A DNA stretch of 44,012 nucleotides from assembly GCA_018261615.1 (NCBI GenBank), contig JAGTSE010000035.1:1-44012 (forward strand). Direction: 5' to 3'. The stretch comes from Pseudomonadota bacterium (lineage in GTDB: Bacteria; Pseudomonadota; Gammaproteobacteria; Enterobacterales; Enterobacteriaceae). Numbering within the stretch: the first letter of the stretch is position 1; every line of letters begins with the position of its first letter. Both the position numbers and the translations under genes were made by a program. The notes under the pieces are model-generated. The model searched no databases and was not told where the DNA came from. It was given only the letters and a program-made list of their open reading frames with translations. This document shows, in pieces, positions 42,416-44,012 of this stretch.

Positions 42416-42643
42416 TTAATGCGCTTTGTCGTCGCCAATCGACGATTGTAACGCCTGAGCGAACGACTTCGCGATCGCCTGACGTTGTGCAGGGGCAATG
42501 CTGGTGTTGATCAGGTTCGTCACCATATTGCCCAGCACCATCAGGGAGAGATCGGTCGGGGCTTTGTGTTTTTCCAGTACGTTTGCCAGCTCACTGAGCA
42601 GCTGTTCAACGTGTTCATCACTGTAACGGGAGATTTGTGGCAT
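42416..42643 (-). CDS. yejL: YejL, DUF1414 family protein
   Basis: 75 residues, same length as E. coli YejL, starting MPQISRYSDEHVEQLL and containing HKAPTDLSLMVLGNMVTNL. Soluble, helical, no membrane segment. The function is unknown; it always stands next to yejM, with an 18-base gap here, so co-transcription is likely. It diverges from yejK. Confidence 0.96.
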   Translation of the reverse strand: MPQISRYSDEHVEQLLSELANVLEKHKAPTDLSLMVLGNMVTNLINTSIAPAQRQAIAKSFAQALQSSIGDDKAH

Positions 42644-42721
42644 AAATCGGAATCTGTTTTATTCATGAAAGGGCAACATATTACCGTAGCAATCGCATTT
42701 TTTCTGCTTTTTTATCAGCAG

Positions 42722-42750
42722 TTGCACAGTCGCGTTGGTGGTGGTTGAAT
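42722..42750 (+). promoter_or_regulatory. Possible yejK promoter
   Basis: TTGCAC at 42722-42727 and TTGAAT at 42745-42750, spacer 17, lie 26 bases before the yejK ATG. The -10 has only 4 of 6 consensus bases. Confidence 0.35.
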
Positions 42751-42776
42751 ACCGCCGTCTAAAAGGAGAGTTTATC

Positions 42777-43784
42777 ATGAGTCTGGACATCAACCAGATT
42801 GCACTGCACCAGCTTATCAAGCGTGATGAGCAAACCCTTGAACTGGTGCTGCGCGATTCTTTGCTGGAACCGACCGCGCCTGTCGAAGAGATGGTGGCGG
42901 AACTGCATCGGGTATACAGCGCCAAAAATAAAGCCTACGGTCTGTTTAACGAAGAGAGCGAGCTGGCGCAGGCGCTGCGTCTTCAGCGTCAGGGCGAGGA
43001 AGAGTTCCTTGCTTTTAGCCGCGCGGCAACCGGGCGCTTGCGTGATGAACTGGCGAAATATCCGTTTGCCGATGGCGGTATTGTGCTGTTTTGCCACTAC
43101 CGTTACCTGGCGGTGGAGTACCTGCTGGTGGCGGTGCTGAACAACTTAAGCAGCATGCGCGTCAATGAAAATCTCGACATCAGCTCGACACATTATCTCG
43201 ATATTAATCATGCTGATATCGTGGCGCGCATTGATTTAACCGAGTGGGAGACCAATCCGGAATCAACCCGCTATCTGACCTTCCTGAAAGGGCGGGTAGG
43301 GCGCAAGGTCGCGGACTTCTTTATGGATTTCCTCGGCGCCAGTGAAGGGTTGAACGCGAAAGCGCAAAACCGTGGGCTGTTGCAGGCGGTAGACGACTTT
43401 ACCGCGCAGGCCGAACTGGATAAATCAGAACGCCAGACAGTGCGCCAGCAGGTTTATACCTACTGCAATGAGCAGTTGCAGGCGGGCGAAGAGATTGAAC
43501 TGGCATCGCTCTCTAAAGAGCTGGCAGGCGTCAGCGACGTAAGCTTCGAAGAATTTACCGCAGGCCAGGGCTACGAGCTGGAAGAGAGTTTCCCGGCGGA
43601 TCGCAGCACCCTGCGGCAACTGACCAAATATGCGGGCAGCGGCGGTGGCCTGACGATCAATTTCGATGCCTTGCTGCTGGGCGAACGCATCTTCTGGGAT
43701 CCGGCTACGGATACGCTGACCATCAAAGGCACACCGCCGAATTTGCGTGATCAACTGCAACGTCGATTCACCGGCGGTAAGTAA
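42777..43784 (+). CDS. yejK: Nucleoid-associated protein YejK (NdpA)
   Basis: Nucleoid-associated protein found on bacterial chromosomes and related to the 37-kDa NdpA family. Start chosen at ATG 42777 (MSLDINQIALHQL) with AAAAGGAGAG just upstream; this gives 335 residues as in E. coli, while the open frame could begin 14 codons earlier. Conserved stretches: FNEESELAQALRLQ, GGIVLFCHYRYLAVEYLL, SSTHYLDINHADIVARIDL, YLTFLKGRVGRKVADFFMDF and LTINFDALLLGERIFWDP. It is divergent from yejL-yejM, and a terminator follows. In E. coli rplY converges on it; here an IS end comes first. Confidence 0.96.
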   Translation: MSLDINQIALHQLIKRDEQTLELVLRDSLLEPTAPVEEMVAELHRVYSAKNKAYGLFNEESELAQALRLQRQGEEEFLAFSRAATGRLRDELAKYPFADGGIVLFCHYRYLAVEYLLVAVLNNLSSMRVNENLDISSTHYLDINHADIVARIDLTEWETNPESTRYLTFLKGRVGRKVADFFMDFLGASEGLNAKAQNRGLLQAVDDFTAQAELDKSERQTVRQQVYTYCNEQLQAGEEIELASLSKELAGVSDVSFEEFTAGQGYELEESFPADRSTLRQLTKYAGSGGGLTINFDALLLGERIFWDPATDTLTIKGTPPNLRDQLQRRFTGGK

Positions 43785-43790
43785 TCGGCT

Positions 43791-43816
43791 AAAACCTGCT
43801 CATGGGTAGGTTTTCT
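43791..43816 (+). terminator. yejK terminator
   Basis: AAAACCT at 43791-43797 pairs with AGGTTTT at 43808-43814; the loop is 10 bases, and CTTTG follows. Located seven bases after the stop. Confidence 0.65.
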
Positions 43817-43914
43817 TTGTACGTACGACCGGAGCCGCCCGTATGACTCCGCGTCCGCGTATCGGTCAGCCGTTTATCGACGTTGATAAGGCATAAAAAA
43901 ACCCCGCCAGAGCG

Positions 43915-44012
43915 TAATGCTTGTCAGTTAAGCTTTTGAAGGTAGCCGTAACGCATAGCGTTGCGGCTTCTTTTTTACTGCTCTTGGGTAGTGCCGTGGT
44001 CGTCGTCCCGGC
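43915..44012 (-). mobile_element. End of an IS4-family insertion sequence (truncated by window edge)
   Basis: TAATGCTTGTCAGTTAAGC at 43915-43933 resembles the terminal inverted repeat type of IS4 elements (TAATGCCGATCAGTTAAG). The DNA inside reads on the minus strand as the end of a transposase. The other end and the target duplication are outside the window. The exact outer boundary could be a few bases off. Confidence 0.6.
43928..44012 (-). CDS. IS4-family transposase, C-terminal end (partial)
   Basis: The minus-strand frame entering at the right edge reads PGRRPRHYPRAVKKKPQRYA and LRLPSKA, then TAA (43928-43930). The pattern (R)PGRxxPRAVKxKxxxY is the usual C-terminus of IS4-type transposases. 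Only about 27 residues are visible, so the catalytic DDE residues cannot be checked. Whether the element is intact is unknown. Confidence 0.6.
   Translation of the reverse strand, partial: PGRRPRHYPRAVKKKPQRYALRLPSKA

Noticed and set aside
43843..43896. 17-codon open frame MTPRPRIGQPFIDVDKA
   Set aside because: No ribosome binding site and no family; may be a relic but cannot be assigned.
1..44012. CRISPR arrays, rRNA genes, riboswitches, prophage structural genes
   Set aside because: No regularly spaced direct repeats, no rRNA motifs, no recognisable riboswitch core and no phage gene order were seen.

Overview
The window is chromosomal DNA of an enterobacterium (order Enterobacterales, family Enterobacteriaceae). 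Nearly every protein resembles its Escherichia coli counterpart along its full length, and the order follows the E. coli segment from the men operon to yejK. It is not E. coli: several E. coli blocks are missing at the joints, an mgtE-type magnesium transporter gene sits between alkB and mqo, and GyrA has Thr at position 83. Enterobacter, Kosakonia and related genera are candidates; I cannot choose from the sequence alone.

Left edge (1-1112): a small AT-richer accessory patch with the tail of a probable DUF3289 protein and a DUF943 protein, ending in a 3' remnant of elaB. Then comes the menaquinone operon menF-menD-menH-menB-menC-menE (1113-8118); from menD on, the genes overlap by a few bases. 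nudI (minus) and yfaZ (plus) are divergent around a strong hairpin, followed by the cinA-like yfaY. The glycerol-3-phosphate regulon follows: glpABC (minus, anaerobic dehydrogenase) diverges from glpTQ (plus, transporter and periplasmic phosphodiesterase) across a control region with CRP- and GlpR-like sites.

The middle (17.4-25.1 kb) holds the aerobic class Ia ribonucleotide reductase operon nrdA-nrdB-yfaE (minus) with NrdR boxes and DnaA boxes, then ubiG (minus) and gyrA (plus). The Rcs envelope-stress phosphorelay occupies 25.1-31.4 kb: rcsC (plus) converges with the rcsD-rcsB operon (minus). Next come the antisense RNA gene micF (minus) and the porin gene ompC (plus), sharing an OmpR-controlled region, then apbE and the adaptive-response pair ada-alkB.

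The right part (36.2-44 kb) shows genome decay and rearrangement. A stub of yojI precedes mgtE, a wrecked SulP-type anion transporter gene follows it, then mqo, tRNA-Pro(GGG), the divergent yejM-yejL / yejK group, and at the edge the end of an IS4-family element.

Most of the window is well-known core genome. I found no convincing wholly new multi-gene system. The items most worth following up are the gene remnants (elaB, yojI, SulP), the unexplained hairpin between nudI and yfaZ, a sigma-54-like site between rcsD and micF, the hairpin inside nrdAB, and the IS at the right edge.
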